This document shows, piece by piece, positions 7,666 to 16,173 of a stretch of DNA of 26,687 bases. The stretch lies in NCBI GenBank assembly GCA_910584735.1, contig CAJUBM010000027.1, positions 1 through 26,687 on the forward strand, written 5' to 3'. A program made the position numbers and the translations under genes. Positions within the stretch are counted from its first letter, which is position 1; every line of letters begins with the position of its first letter. This DNA comes from an uncultured Muribaculaceae bacterium. Lineage in GTDB: Bacteria; Bacteroidota; Bacteroidia; Bacteroidales; Muribaculaceae. Below the pieces are notes generated by a model. It did no database searches and had not been told where the DNA came from. It saw only the letters and a program-made list of their open reading frames with translations.

Positions 7666-9144
7666 ATGGCAGGTTCTTATGGTAATTCACCTCGCGACGG
7701 GCAGGGGATTCTACGCCACCTCGACTGGCTTACCGTGATTCTGTATCTGTTGCTGGTAACGGCAGGTGTGGTGAGCATCTATGCAGCCAGTTATGATTTC
7801 GACAACGCTTCAATATTTTCGTTCGAGGAATTCTCCGGGAAGCAGATTACGTGGATAGGTTTTTCGTTGTTACTTGGGCTTGTACTGCTGGTTATTGACA
7901 GTCGAATGTATGAGACATACGCATATCCGATATATTTTGCGTTGATATGTCTGCTTATTCTGACTATATTTATCGCCCCCGATATAAAAGGTTCCCGCTC
8001 CTGGCTTAAGCTCGGGCCTATGAGCCTGCAACCTGCCGAGTTTGCAAAGTTTGCCACCGCCCTGGCCCTGGCAAAACTTTTCAGCACATATAATTTTAAT
8101 CTGAACGCCTCGGTGGGAAATTACCTTAAGGCTCTGATGATAATATTCCTCCCGGTGGTGCTGATTCTCGCGCAGAAAGAAACCGGCTCGGCCCTTGTCT
8201 ATATGGCACTTTTCTTTGTGCTTTACCGGGAAGGGATGAGCGGCCTCATATTGGGCGCCGCGCTACTGGCTGTTGTGATATTCGTTGTGGCCATAAAATA
8301 TACGGAGACCTCCGTTATCGGCATGCCGGCAGGTGAGTTTGCCATCATGTGTCTGATAATGGCTATGATGGTCGGTATGCTTGCCGCCTATGTGAAGAAT
8401 GTGATAATAGCCCGCAATGTATTGTTGTTGTTCGCAGGTACGGCTTTGGTAGAATGGATTCTTTCGATATGGGACTGGCACCTTACCGGTTATGCCTATT
8501 TCGGCTCCGTTATGGGAATCGCTATGGCATATTGCCTGTTTGAGATGCTTAGGGTAAAGGCCTCGAAATTGATAGTCACAGTGGGTGCCGTGGTGGTATC
8601 CGTTGCCTTTCTTATGTCGGTAGGTATGGTATTCAACCATATGATGCCTCACCAACAGAAACGAATCAAGGTGGCTCTGAGCATAGAGGATGACCCCCGT
8701 GATGCGGGTTACAACGTAAACCAGTCGAAAATCGCCATAGGGTCGGGGGGCGCCACAGGGAAAGGATTCCTTAAAGGGACACAGACAAAGTTGAAATATG
8801 TGCCTGAGCAGCACACCGACTTCATATTCTGTACGATCGGAGAAGAGGAGGGGTTCGTAGGCACTACAGCCGTAATACTGCTATTCCTTATGCTCATATT
8901 GCGTGTTATCGCCATCGCGGAGCGTCAGCCCACGGTCTTTGGCCGGGTGTATGCCTATTGTGTGGCATCCTATCTGATATTCCATTTCTGTATAAACATA
9001 GGGATGGTGATAGGGCTGTGTCCCGTTATCGGCATCCCTTTGCCGTTTTTCAGTTATGGCGGGTCTTCGCTGTGGGGATTCACGTTCCTCCTCTTTATAC
9101 TCTTGCGCATAGACGCATCGCGGGCTTCGAGGTTGACGCGGTGA
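7666..9144 (+). CDS. rodA: SEDS peptidoglycan glycosyltransferase RodA
   Basis: RodA polymerises lipid II into glycan strands during elongation, partnered with PBP2. The 492-residue polytopic protein has SEDS landmarks: KGSRSWLKLGPMSLQPAEFAK (about 108-128), KETGSALVY (171-179), PEQHTDFIFCTIGEEEG with the presumed catalytic Asp at 385, and GIPLPFFSYGGSSLWGF near the C-terminus. The central part (about 190-330) is longer than in E. coli RodA, as is usual in Bacteroidetes. A purine-rich AAAGGAAAG precedes the ATG. The gene ends the rod cluster. Its stop codon lies 1 nt from the stop codon of the convergent MFS gene, leaving no room for a terminator between them. Confidence 0.96.
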   Translation: MAGSYGNSPRDGQGILRHLDWLTVILYLLLVTAGVVSIYAASYDFDNASIFSFEEFSGKQITWIGFSLLLGLVLLVIDSRMYETYAYPIYFALICLLILTIFIAPDIKGSRSWLKLGPMSLQPAEFAKFATALALAKLFSTYNFNLNASVGNYLKALMIIFLPVVLILAQKETGSALVYMALFFVLYREGMSGLILGAALLAVVIFVVAIKYTETSVIGMPAGEFAIMCLIMAMMVGMLAAYVKNVIIARNVLLLFAGTALVEWILSIWDWHLTGYAYFGSVMGIAMAYCLFEMLRVKASKLIVTVGAVVVSVAFLMSVGMVFNHMMPHQQKRIKVALSIEDDPRDAGYNVNQSKIAIGSGGATGKGFLKGTQTKLKYVPEQHTDFIFCTIGEEEGFVGTTAVILLFLMLILRVIAIAERQPTVFGRVYAYCVASYLIFHFCINIGMVIGLCPVIGIPLPFFSYGGSSLWGFTFLLFILLRIDASRASRLTR

Positions 9145-9145
9145 T

Positions 9146-10375
9146 TTAGAGTTTGTCAAGGTCGGCCGGTACGTGACGTGTCAGGAATGCGAATAGGAGT
9201 ACGATGGCTGCCAATGCCGTATAGACCAGCGCCGAGCTATGCAGGATGTCGCCCATGCCGACCAGTGGTGATACAACGGCACCGAATATGTAGCCGAACA
9301 CTCCCAATAGTCCTGAGGCACTTCCGGCATTGCTACGTCCCTCGTTCATGGCCAGTGTGTTACCCACTGTGAATATCATACCCAGAGAGAAAAGCATCGG
9401 TAGCAGAAGCAATTCATAACACCAGAAATTGTTTATGAGGAACATCCCTGCTGCCTCAATAACGGTCGTGGCGAATAGCATACATCCTCCGATAAATCCG
9501 GCCCTTTTCAGGAGTTTGAACCGTAGAGCCAGCATCGAACCTGCCCCCATGCATATGGCGTTCAGCCCCATAAACAGTCCGAACTGAGTCGGGGTGTAGC
9601 CGTAATGGGTCTGGATTATGAACGGGGCGGACGAAATATATGCAAAAAGTAGTCCGAGTCCGGCTCCTTTTAGCATTACATGTATCATGAAATGTCTGTT
9701 GGCAAGTAGTGTCCTGTAACTACCGAAGGACTTCCATAGATTCCCTTTTAAGCGTCGTGCCGGAGGAAGAGATTCCTTCAATCTGCCGCAGAACGCCAAC
9801 AATATTAACGCTATTCCCGCCAATGTAAGGAATATGCCTTTCCATCCTACCGAATCGGTCATGAATCCGCCCAATACCGGCGCGGCAGCCGGCGCCAAGC
9901 CGTTTATCGCCCCTATAATCGCCATGAATTTTGCCAGTTGGCGGCCACCATATATATCGGCTGGAATAGTGCGGGCAAGGAAATATCCGGCGGAGCCTCC
10001 GAGACCTTGTACGAGACGACAGAATAGGAAAAAATGGATTGTGCGGGAGAATATGCTCACTGCGGCGGCGACACAAAAAAGAATCAACGCTATAACCAGC
10101 ACCGGCTTACGGCCCCATTTGTCACTGACCGGTCCGAATATTATCTCGCCGGCTCCGAGACCTATCATGCCCATGGTAAGACTCAACTGGGTCATGGACA
10201 CAGAGCATCCGAATACTTTTACAAGATTCGGCAGGCATGGCAGGTACATGTCGTTCACAAATGATCCGAAGGCGCTGAGACCCGCCATGTATATTATGAG
10301 GAAGATGTAGTAGCCGTGCGATGGAGCGGGGGCTTTCCCAGCCTGTGCCGGATTGGATGTCTGGTTGGTATTCAT
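9146..10375 (-). CDS. MFS transporter, Bcr/CflA drug-efflux type
   Basis: This is a 409-residue major facilitator with about twelve hydrophobic segments. TM1 ends in FGSFVNDMYLPCLPNL, and the Asp-Met-Tyr-Leu-Pro signature there is typical of the Bcr/CflA (12-TM drug:H+ antiporter) family. Motif A between TM2 and TM3 reads GPVSDKWGRKP (81-91), followed by RLVQGLGGSAGYFLARTI, as in Bcr and TcaB-like pumps. Family knowledge suggests proton-driven export of small hydrophobic compounds such as bicyclomycin or chloramphenicol, but the substrate cannot be read from sequence. The ATG follows the lpx-operon terminator hairpin by only 10 nt and has no Shine-Dalgarno. Expression therefore needs a promoter inside lpxA or readthrough. 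It is convergent with rodA. Confidence 0.88.
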   Translation of the reverse strand: MNTNQTSNPAQAGKAPAPSHGYYIFLIIYMAGLSAFGSFVNDMYLPCLPNLVKVFGCSVSMTQLSLTMGMIGLGAGEIIFGPVSDKWGRKPVLVIALILFCVAAAVSIFSRTIHFFLFCRLVQGLGGSAGYFLARTIPADIYGGRQLAKFMAIIGAINGLAPAAAPVLGGFMTDSVGWKGIFLTLAGIALILLAFCGRLKESLPPARRLKGNLWKSFGSYRTLLANRHFMIHVMLKGAGLGLLFAYISSAPFIIQTHYGYTPTQFGLFMGLNAICMGAGSMLALRFKLLKRAGFIGGCMLFATTVIEAAGMFLINNFWCYELLLLPMLFSLGMIFTVGNTLAMNEGRSNAGSASGLLGVFGYIFGAVVSPLVGMGDILHSSALVYTALAAIVLLFAFLTRHVPADLDKL

Positions 10376-10385
10376 ACATAAAAAT

Positions 10386-10409
10386 AACCCGCAGCACAGG
10401 CTGCGGGTT
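10386..10409 (-). terminator. Intrinsic terminator after lpxA
   Basis: A perfect 9-bp stem, AACCCGCAG (10386-10394) with CTGCGGGTT (10401-10409), has a 6-nt loop. Read on the minus strand it is followed by a T-rich tract (ATTTTTATG). It lies 32 nt past the lpxA stop codon and so should end the lpxD-lpxC/fabZ-lpxA transcript. It also sits immediately in front of the MFS start codon on the same strand. Confidence 0.85.
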
Positions 10410-10441
10410 CATATCATAGTGCTTTTCCGTAGGGACGTGGT

Positions 10442-11218
10442 TTATACATATCCGCGCACGATGCCACGCTTGGAATTACGGATAAATTCGATTATCATGT
10501 CGCGTTCGGGCGTGGCCGGGAGTTCGGCCTCGATACGGTCTACGGCATCCGATACATTCAGACGCGATAGATAGAGGTAGCGGTAGATTTCCTGTATGTC
10601 GCGAATCTGGTCGTTAGTGAAGTTGCGGCGACGCAGACCTATGGAGTTGATGCCGGTGTAGGCTATAGGGTCGCGTCCGGCTTTCACGAAGGGGGGGATG
10701 TCCTTATTGATGTGTGCGCCACCTTGGATCATGACATGTTCTCCAAGATGGCAGAACTGGTGGATTAGCGTTCCGCCGCCTATTACGGCGTGGTTGTCAA
10801 TCACTACCTCTCCGGCCACCTGGGTGGCGTTCGAGATAATCACGTTGTTGCCCACCACGCAGTCATGCGCTATGTGGGAGTACGCCATAATCAGGCAGTT
10901 GGAGCCTACCACGGTTTTACCTTTGGCGGCGGTGCCTCGGTTTACGGTGACACATTCGCGGATAGTGGTGTTGTCGCCTATAATTGCCACGGTGTCCTCA
11001 CCGTTGAATTTCAAATCCTGTGGTATTCCAGAGATTACAGCGCCGGGGAAGATGTTGCAATGGCGTCCTATGCGGGCCCCTTCCATTATGGTGACGTTGG
11101 AGCCGATATGTGTGCCCTCACCAATCTCCACATTCTGGTCGATGGTCACGAACGGGTCGATAACCACTGACGGATGGATTTTGGCGGCAGGATGGATGTA
11201 TGCGAAAGGTTGCTTCAT
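10442..11218 (-). CDS. lpxA: UDP-N-acetylglucosamine O-acyltransferase LpxA
   Basis: LpxA transfers a 3-hydroxyacyl chain from ACP to UDP-GlcNAc, the first step of lipid A synthesis, in the cytoplasm. The 258-residue protein is a left-handed beta-helix built of hexapeptide repeats (V/I-x-I-G-x-x pattern from about residue 13 to 180) with a helical C-terminal domain. The AYSHIAHDCVVGNN segment (112-125) carries the catalytic His at 118, by analogy with E. coli His125. IHQFCHLGEHVMIQGG and GLRRRNFT are also conserved. It begins 3 nt after the lpxC-fabZ stop and is the last gene of the operon. Acyl-chain preference cannot be inferred safely. Confidence 0.97.
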   Translation of the reverse strand: MKQPFAYIHPAAKIHPSVVIDPFVTIDQNVEIGEGTHIGSNVTIMEGARIGRHCNIFPGAVISGIPQDLKFNGEDTVAIIGDNTTIRECVTVNRGTAAKGKTVVGSNCLIMAYSHIAHDCVVGNNVIISNATQVAGEVVIDNHAVIGGGTLIHQFCHLGEHVMIQGGAHINKDIPPFVKAGRDPIAYTGINSIGLRRRNFTNDQIRDIQEIYRYLYLSRLNVSDAVDRIEAELPATPERDMIIEFIRNSKRGIVRGYV

Positions 11219-11221
11219 CGT

Positions 11222-12604
11222 TTATTTGTTTTTCACAATCTGTGCCATAAACTCACACTCGCACACAATTTTGTCGCCAACGAAGGCTACGCCTTTCATC
11301 AAGGCACACCCACGGCGCAGAGGTGAGAGGAACGATACGTGGAACAGGAGGGTATCGCCCGGAACTACTTTCTGACGGAATTTCACGTTGTCAATCTTCA
11401 TGAAGTAGGTTGAGTACTTCTCGGGATCTTCGAGCGTACCCAGCACTAAAAGTCCGCCGGTCTGGGCCATTGCCTCTACCAGCAGTACACCGGGCATTAC
11501 GGGTTCCTGGGGGAAATGCCCTAAAAAGAAAGGTTCGTTGACGGTGACGTTCTTTACACCTACGATATACGATTCGCCGCGTTCTATAATCTTGTCTACC
11601 AGCAGCATCGGGTAGCGGTGGGGCAGATGTTCGCGTATGTCGTTTATGTCCATCAGCGGGGCCAGGGACGGGTTATAGAACGGTGCCTGTAGTTCTTGGC
11701 GTTTGATTTCCTGACGTATCTGTTTGGCGAAACGTGTGTTGATTGTATGCCCCGGACGTGAGGCTATGATGCGTCCTTTCAGGGGACGCCCTATCAGGGC
11801 TATGTCTCCCATTATGTCGAGCAGCTTGTGTCGGGCCGGCTCGTTGTCAAATTTCAGCGGGGTGTTTGATATGCAGCCGAACTGTGTTACCTGCAGGTGG
11901 GGGAGACCCATGAGGTCCGAGATGTGGTCAAGATGCTCTTGCGACATCTCCCGGTCGTATATCACGATGGCATTGTCAAGGTCGCCACCTTTTATAAGGT
12001 TTGCCTGTAGGAGAGGTTCTATTTCGCGTACGAATACAAAGGTGCGTGAGGCTGATATGCCGTCAGCGAAATCTTTCATGTTCTCCAGACGTGCGAACTG
12101 GTTGGAAAGCACAGGGGAGTCGTATGAAATCATAACATCGATCGAGAAGTCGTTGTCGGGCAATACCGTAAGGTGGGCGCCGGTCTTTTCGTCACGTACT
12201 TCGATTTTACGCTTCACCACGTAGAAGTTCTTATCGGCGGCTTGCTCCTCCAGACCTGCCGCAGCGATATGTTCGCAATATACGTGTGCCGAGCCGTCAA
12301 GGATAGGAAGCTCGGGGGCGTTGACCTGTATCAGGCAGTTGTCTACTCCGGCGGCATAAAGCGCGGCAAGGGCGTGTTCTACCGTTGATACACGCACTTC
12401 GCCACGTTCCAGAACGGTGCCTCTGTCAGTCTGGGTTACGTTCTCGGCCAGGGCATCGATTACGGGTTGTCCGGGGAGATCCATGCGCTGGATTTTGTAA
12501 CCATGGTTTTCGGGAGCGGGAAGGAACCGGGCCTCTATTTCCAGGCCGGTATGCAAGCCTTTACCTTTTACGGTAAAGTCGCCTTTAAGAGTGAGTTGGT
12601 TCAT
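11222..12604 (-). CDS. lpxC-fabZ: LpxC-FabZ fusion: deacetylase / hydroxyacyl-ACP dehydratase
   Basis: This bifunctional 460-residue enzyme joins two steps. The N-terminal LpxC half (about 1-300) is a zinc deacetylase acting on UDP-3-O-acyl-GlcNAc, the committed lipid A step. Its ligands are STVEH (His77) and ARHKLLD (His260, Asp264). The C-terminal FabZ half (about 318-460) is a hotdog-fold dehydratase of fatty acid elongation, with LPHRYPMLLVD, catalytic His364 in FFLGHFPQEPVMPG and Glu378 in LLVEAMAQ. The fusion is characteristic of Bacteroidetes. The frame is open back to 12637, but the Met at 12604 gives the family N-terminus (MNQLTLKGDFTVKGKGLHTG) and overlaps the end of lpxD by 20 nt, suggesting translational coupling. 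Fusion to FabZ may balance use of 3-hydroxyacyl-ACP between lipid A and fatty acids. Confidence 0.97.
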   Translation of the reverse strand: MNQLTLKGDFTVKGKGLHTGLEIEARFLPAPENHGYKIQRMDLPGQPVIDALAENVTQTDRGTVLERGEVRVSTVEHALAALYAAGVDNCLIQVNAPELPILDGSAHVYCEHIAAAGLEEQAADKNFYVVKRKIEVRDEKTGAHLTVLPDNDFSIDVMISYDSPVLSNQFARLENMKDFADGISASRTFVFVREIEPLLQANLIKGGDLDNAIVIYDREMSQEHLDHISDLMGLPHLQVTQFGCISNTPLKFDNEPARHKLLDIMGDIALIGRPLKGRIIASRPGHTINTRFAKQIRQEIKRQELQAPFYNPSLAPLMDINDIREHLPHRYPMLLVDKIIERGESYIVGVKNVTVNEPFFLGHFPQEPVMPGVLLVEAMAQTGGLLVLGTLEDPEKYSTYFMKIDNVKFRQKVVPGDTLLFHVSFLSPLRRGCALMKGVAFVGDKIVCECEFMAQIVKNK

Positions 12605-13637
12605 TATCTTTTGAGTTCTTTTTATTCGATTTTTCAAGATTCCTCACGCGGGTGTACAAATCCCCGAGGTTCTTAAGGTGGATTGTCGTTCGTGCGAAGG
12701 TCGGATAGTCTACGGCCGGATAACCCATAACCTTGGCGTTGTCGGGAACATCGGCCGGTATGCCCGACTGGGCGCCTATCTGCACATTGTCTCCGACTTT
12801 TATATGCCCTGCAAAGCCTACCTGGCCGCCAATCATGCAACTTGAGCCGATGTGGGTGGAACCGGCCACGCCGGCTTGGGCTGCCATTACCGTATCGGAG
12901 CCGACCGAGCAGTTATGGGCAATCTGTATTAGGTTGTCAAGTTTGGTGCCGCGCCCTATGCGGGTTGACCCCATCACGGCACGGTCAACGGTGGTATTGG
13001 CGCCTATTTCCACATCATCGGCAATCTCTACGTTGCCGAGTTGCGGGATTTTGTGATAGTGGCCGTCATGGGGGGCGAAGCCGAACCCGTCACCTCCGAT
13101 AACAACACCGGAATGTAGCACACACCGTGCGCCAATCTTGCATCCGTGGTAGACTTTAACTCCGGGCTTAAGGACTGTTCCGTCGCCGATTTCGGAGTTT
13201 TCACCCACATATGTCTGTGGGTAGAGCTTTACCCCTTTGCCGAGCCTTACGCCTTTCCCTATATAGGCAAAAGCGCCTATGTAGGCGTCTTCGGGAATTT
13301 CTACGCCTTCAGCTATAAAGCAAGGCTGCTCTATTCCGATAGGTGACGGCTCTACTATCTTTGCTACCATCTCCAACAGTGACGCTACGGTGGAATACGG
13401 ATCGTCCACGCGTATGAGGGTAGTTTCCAAAGGATGCTCCGGCTTGAAGTCCCGGCTCACCAACACGGCTGTAGAGCCGGTGGTATATATGTGATGGGTA
13501 TATTTCTCGTTTGCGAGGAAAGATATTGCTCCCGGGTGTCCTTCTTCGATTTTGGCGAAGGCGGATACCATAGCCTCGGGATTTCCCTCTATGGAACCGC
13601 CTACCATGGCGGCAATCTGGGCTACTGTAAATTGCAT
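12585..13637 (-). CDS. lpxD: UDP-3-O-acylglucosamine N-acyltransferase LpxD
   Basis: LpxD adds the N-linked 3-hydroxyacyl chain in the third lipid A step. The protein has 350 residues from the chosen start. An N-terminal uridine-binding domain (MQFTVAQIAAMVGG... FAKIEEGHPGAISFL) is followed by a hexapeptide-repeat beta-helix (about 108-310), with the catalytic His241 in NLIQIAHNCSVGSDT, and a C-terminal helix ending in a polar tail. The frame extends 49 codons upstream to 13784, but that part is not LpxD-like and crosses the probable promoter (13688-13695). Met at 13637 is therefore preferred. This is the first gene of lpxD-lpxC/fabZ-lpxA and is divergent from the O-acetylation cluster. Confidence 0.97.
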   Translation of the reverse strand: MQFTVAQIAAMVGGSIEGNPEAMVSAFAKIEEGHPGAISFLANEKYTHHIYTTGSTAVLVSRDFKPEHPLETTLIRVDDPYSTVASLLEMVAKIVEPSPIGIEQPCFIAEGVEIPEDAYIGAFAYIGKGVRLGKGVKLYPQTYVGENSEIGDGTVLKPGVKVYHGCKIGARCVLHSGVVIGGDGFGFAPHDGHYHKIPQLGNVEIADDVEIGANTTVDRAVMGSTRIGRGTKLDNLIQIAHNCSVGSDTVMAAQAGVAGSTHIGSSCMIGGQVGFAGHIKVGDNVQIGAQSGIPADVPDNAKVMGYPAVDYPTFARTTIHLKNLGDLYTRVRNLEKSNKKNSKDNEPTHS

Positions 13638-13652
13638 CTGTGTATTACATTG

Positions 13653-13685
13653 CTCCGAGCGAATTACACACTCTTTGTCTCGGAG
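13653..13685 (-). promoter_or_regulatory. Inverted repeat in the lpxD leader
   Basis: CTCCGAG (13653-13659) and CTCGGAG (13679-13685) form a 7-bp stem around a 19-nt loop. It starts near the expected lpxD transcription start and ends 15 nt before the ATG. It could be a 5' stabilising hairpin or an operator. No known motif was recognised. Confidence 0.35.
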
Positions 13686-13687
13686 TG

Positions 13688-13695
13688 CAAAGTTG
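13688..13695 (-). promoter_or_regulatory. Candidate -7 box for the lpx operon
   Basis: Read on the minus strand, CAACTTTG matches TAnnTTTG with one change at the first base and is followed by C, as in many Bacteroidetes promoters. It lies 51 nt upstream of the lpxD ATG. The -33 element is not clear. Confidence 0.45.
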
Positions 13696-13822
13696 GCGAT
13701 TTTTTTTTGAATTTCATTAATTTTGAGATGAAAAAGCAACAATATGTGATGTCCGGGGCTCTTTTTCAGATGCAGATAGCGCATTTAACAGCCTAATAGA
13801 GTTTATTAATCTGAAAAAGACG

Positions 13823-13830
13823 TAACTTTG
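13823..13830 (+). promoter_or_regulatory. Candidate -7 box for the O-acetylation cluster
   Basis: TAACTTTG is an exact TAnnTTTG match, 21 nt upstream of the ATG at 13852. A weak TTTA at 13802-13805 lies near the -33 spacing. It would fire rightward into the SGNH/MBOAT/DHHW genes, back-to-back with the lpxD promoter about 130 nt away. Confidence 0.65.
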
Positions 13831-13851
13831 CATTTCTAAAATTAAGACACT

Positions 13852-14664
13852 ATGAGAAAAGCATTGGCCGTGCTGATGGTGATGGCCGTTTTCGGTTTTT
13901 TTGCTTCCGCCCGCAGTCTTTCCGATTGCAATGTGGCTCTTCTTGGTGATTCCATGACATGGATTGGCGGGGACAGTTGCGATGTGGAACGCGGGTGGAG
14001 CTGCCATTTCAAACGTATGGCCTCTCCGAAGAGCATATCGGTATTTGCCCGGAGCGGCGCTACATGGACTAACACCACTTCTACTAAGATTGATGCGGAG
14101 GCTTTCTCCGATGTACTTGATGATGACAATGTCGTGTATAACCAGGTGGTGCGTCTTTGCCGGGCTGCTGCTTCCGGGGAAGCTCCTGTACCTGATGTGA
14201 TAGTGGTCTACGCGGGCGCCAACGATGCCTGGTTTGCCTCACGCCGCAATGGTATATTCGATGAGACTGCCGAGGCGGTGGTGTCGGCTCCGCCGTTTGA
14301 CATGTCGGTGCCTCCTTCAGAGGTGGTCTCATTGGCGGGAAGCGTACGGCTATCGTGTGATATGCTGTCGCGGAACTTCCCGACTGCACGTATTGTGCTT
14401 GTGACGCCTACAGAGATGGTGCAGGCTCCGTTGGAACGTGTAAGACGCGTAAGTGATATTATAGAAGGGGTTGCCAAAGGATTGCATGCGGAGGTGATAC
14501 GTGCTGACAAGGAGGTGGAAATAAGGCGCGATGTTGAGGGCGCCGGTAGACATCGCTATACTTCCGATGGGATACATACCAATCCGGCCGGCGCACGTCT
14601 GCTCGGAGGCTTTTTGGCTGAGAGACTGGGTGCTATAGTGGCTGCCATCCCGCCCGTGAGATGA
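13852..14664 (+). CDS. Secreted SGNH/GDSL-family hydrolase (likely esterase or O-acetyltransferase)
   Basis: This 270-residue protein has a clean signal peptide (MRKALAVLMVMAVFGFFASA, probable cut after residue 20) and no lipobox, so it is probably periplasmic. The SGNH blocks are all present: nucleophile Ser34 in LGDSM (31-35), a block II Gly in the SGATW stretch (68-72), GAND with Asn124 (122-125), and Asp239 and His242 in DGIHTNPAG. The family includes carbohydrate esterases and, in glycan-modification clusters, O-acetyltransferases such as PatB-like proteins. The neighbour is an MBOAT acetyl exporter 52 nt downstream, so acetyl transfer to or removal from an exported glycan is the best guess. 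The direction of the reaction and the substrate are unknown. Confidence 0.85.
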   Translation: MRKALAVLMVMAVFGFFASARSLSDCNVALLGDSMTWIGGDSCDVERGWSCHFKRMASPKSISVFARSGATWTNTTSTKIDAEAFSDVLDDDNVVYNQVVRLCRAAASGEAPVPDVIVVYAGANDAWFASRRNGIFDETAEAVVSAPPFDMSVPPSEVVSLAGSVRLSCDMLSRNFPTARIVLVTPTEMVQAPLERVRRVSDIIEGVAKGLHAEVIRADKEVEIRRDVEGAGRHRYTSDGIHTNPAGARLLGGFLAERLGAIVAAIPPVR

Positions 14665-14716
14665 AATTTTCGTAAAGAAGACTTGTTTTGTTCGGATAGT
14701 CCGATATTTATTTGAA

Positions 14717-16171
14717 ATGGTTTTTTCAGATTTATTGTTCATTTTCGTTTTCATTCCCTTATTTGTCCTGAGCTATCTGGCCGGTGGATGGATTGATAAA
14801 CGCCGTATCTCGGCCGGAGATGCTCTGAGACGCCCGTTGCTTGCCCGTAACATAGCCCTGGTGATTTTCTCACTCTTGTTCTATGCGTGGGGAGAGCCGA
14901 TTTATGTTGTGCTGATGCTTGTCAGCGTACTGGTAAATTTTATATGCGGGCGTTTGATGGGGGCATGGGACAAAAAGCTGTGGCGGAAGGTATGGCTTTT
15001 CATCGGTGTGGCTCTTGACCTGGGGATACTCGGGAGTTTCAAGTATCTCGGATTTTTTGCCGGAGCGCTTGCCGAATTCGGTATCTCGGTAGATGTGCCG
15101 CAGATAGCCCTGCCGATTGGTATAAGTTTCTATATTTTCCAATCGATCTCGTATTTGGTCGATGTTTATCGCAGGGAATCCCCCGTACAGCGCAATTTCC
15201 TTGACTTGCTGCTTTACATAGCGATGTTCCCACAGTTGATTGCAGGCCCGATAGTCCGTTACGGCACGGTAGCCGCCGAGATAAACAACCGTACGGTCTC
15301 TTTGTCCGACATAACCGATGGCTCTTACAGGTTTTTCATCGGGCTTGGCAAGAAGGTGGTTTTCGCCAATATCATGGGAGAGGTGGCCACGCGTCTTATA
15401 GGAGGTGACCTCACGCATCTTTCCACAGCCGGGGCATGGATTGGCATCGTAGCTTTCACCATACAGATATATTTCGATTTTTCCGGGTATTCGGATATGG
15501 CCATCGGGCTTGGCCGGTGTGTCGGATTCCACTTCCCTGAGAATTTCAACCATCCATACACGTGTACCTCGATGACCGATTTCTGGCGCCGCTGGCACAT
15601 GAGCCTGGGTTCCTTCTTCCGCGACTATGTGTATATACCCATGGGTGGAAACCGTAGGCACCAGGCTCTCAATATCCTCACGGTATGGTTCCTTACCGGC
15701 ATGTGGCACGGCGCGAGTTGGAACTTCATCATATGGGGTCTGTATTTCGGCCTGATAATAATGTTGGAGAAATATACGCTGTTGCGTTGGCGTGTACCGC
15801 GTCCGTTGCTTCATCTTTATAGCATATTGCTGATTATCATAGGTTGGGGGATGTTCTATTTCGAGGATTTCAGCCGTATGACACAGTTTTATAGGGCATT
15901 TTTCTTTGGTGGAGAAGGAAGCGGGATTCCTTTCGATGTGCAGTCGGCCGTGATGGACAATCTGTGGCTGTGGATTGCCGCGCTGCTGTTATGCCTGCCT
16001 GTGCGCTCCGTGGCCGCACGTATGGCTGACCGCCTTGTAGATGTGTCTCCCTCTGCCGGGGGGCATCTGGTGCTTTTTACAAGGGCCGTGATAGCGGTCT
16101 CTATTCTTGTGGCGAGTGTGGCGCTTCTTGTCGGAGCCACGAATAATGCTTTCATCTATACCCGGTTCTAA
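14717..16171 (+). CDS. MBOAT-family acyltransferase (AlgI-like)
   Basis: This is a 484-residue polytopic inner-membrane protein with roughly ten or more hydrophobic segments. It carries AlgI/DltB hallmarks: LPIGISFYIFQSISYLVDVYR (132-152), FPQLIAGPIVRY (171-182), IYFDFSGYSDMAIG (251-264), FWRRWHMSLGSFFRDYVYIPMGG (289-311) and the invariant catalytic His331 in GMWHGASWNF. Family knowledge: such proteins pass acyl (usually acetyl) groups across the membrane to periplasmic SGNH/AlgX-like partners. The next gene starts 2 nt after its stop, and two DHHW proteins follow, matching the AlgI-AlgJ/AlgX arrangement. AlgI is a better comparison than DltB because no dltA or dltC carrier-protein genes are present. 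The acceptor glycan is unknown. Confidence 0.93.
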   Translation: MVFSDLLFIFVFIPLFVLSYLAGGWIDKRRISAGDALRRPLLARNIALVIFSLLFYAWGEPIYVVLMLVSVLVNFICGRLMGAWDKKLWRKVWLFIGVALDLGILGSFKYLGFFAGALAEFGISVDVPQIALPIGISFYIFQSISYLVDVYRRESPVQRNFLDLLLYIAMFPQLIAGPIVRYGTVAAEINNRTVSLSDITDGSYRFFIGLGKKVVFANIMGEVATRLIGGDLTHLSTAGAWIGIVAFTIQIYFDFSGYSDMAIGLGRCVGFHFPENFNHPYTCTSMTDFWRRWHMSLGSFFRDYVYIPMGGNRRHQALNILTVWFLTGMWHGASWNFIIWGLYFGLIIMLEKYTLLRWRVPRPLLHLYSILLIIIGWGMFYFEDFSRMTQFYRAFFFGGEGSGIPFDVQSAVMDNLWLWIAALLLCLPVRSVAARMADRLVDVSPSAGGHLVLFTRAVIAVSILVASVALLVGATNNAFIYTRF

Positions 16172-16173
16172 GT

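Noticed and set aside
13638..13784. 49-residue N-terminal extension of LpxD
   Set aside because: It crosses the probable promoter and leader hairpin and has no LpxD-like sequence. The family N-terminus starts at 13637.
14870..15814. 314-codon open frame antisense to the MBOAT gene
   Set aside because: The plus-strand frame carries full AlgI/MBOAT motifs including the catalytic His. The antisense translation shows no family features and no start signal.
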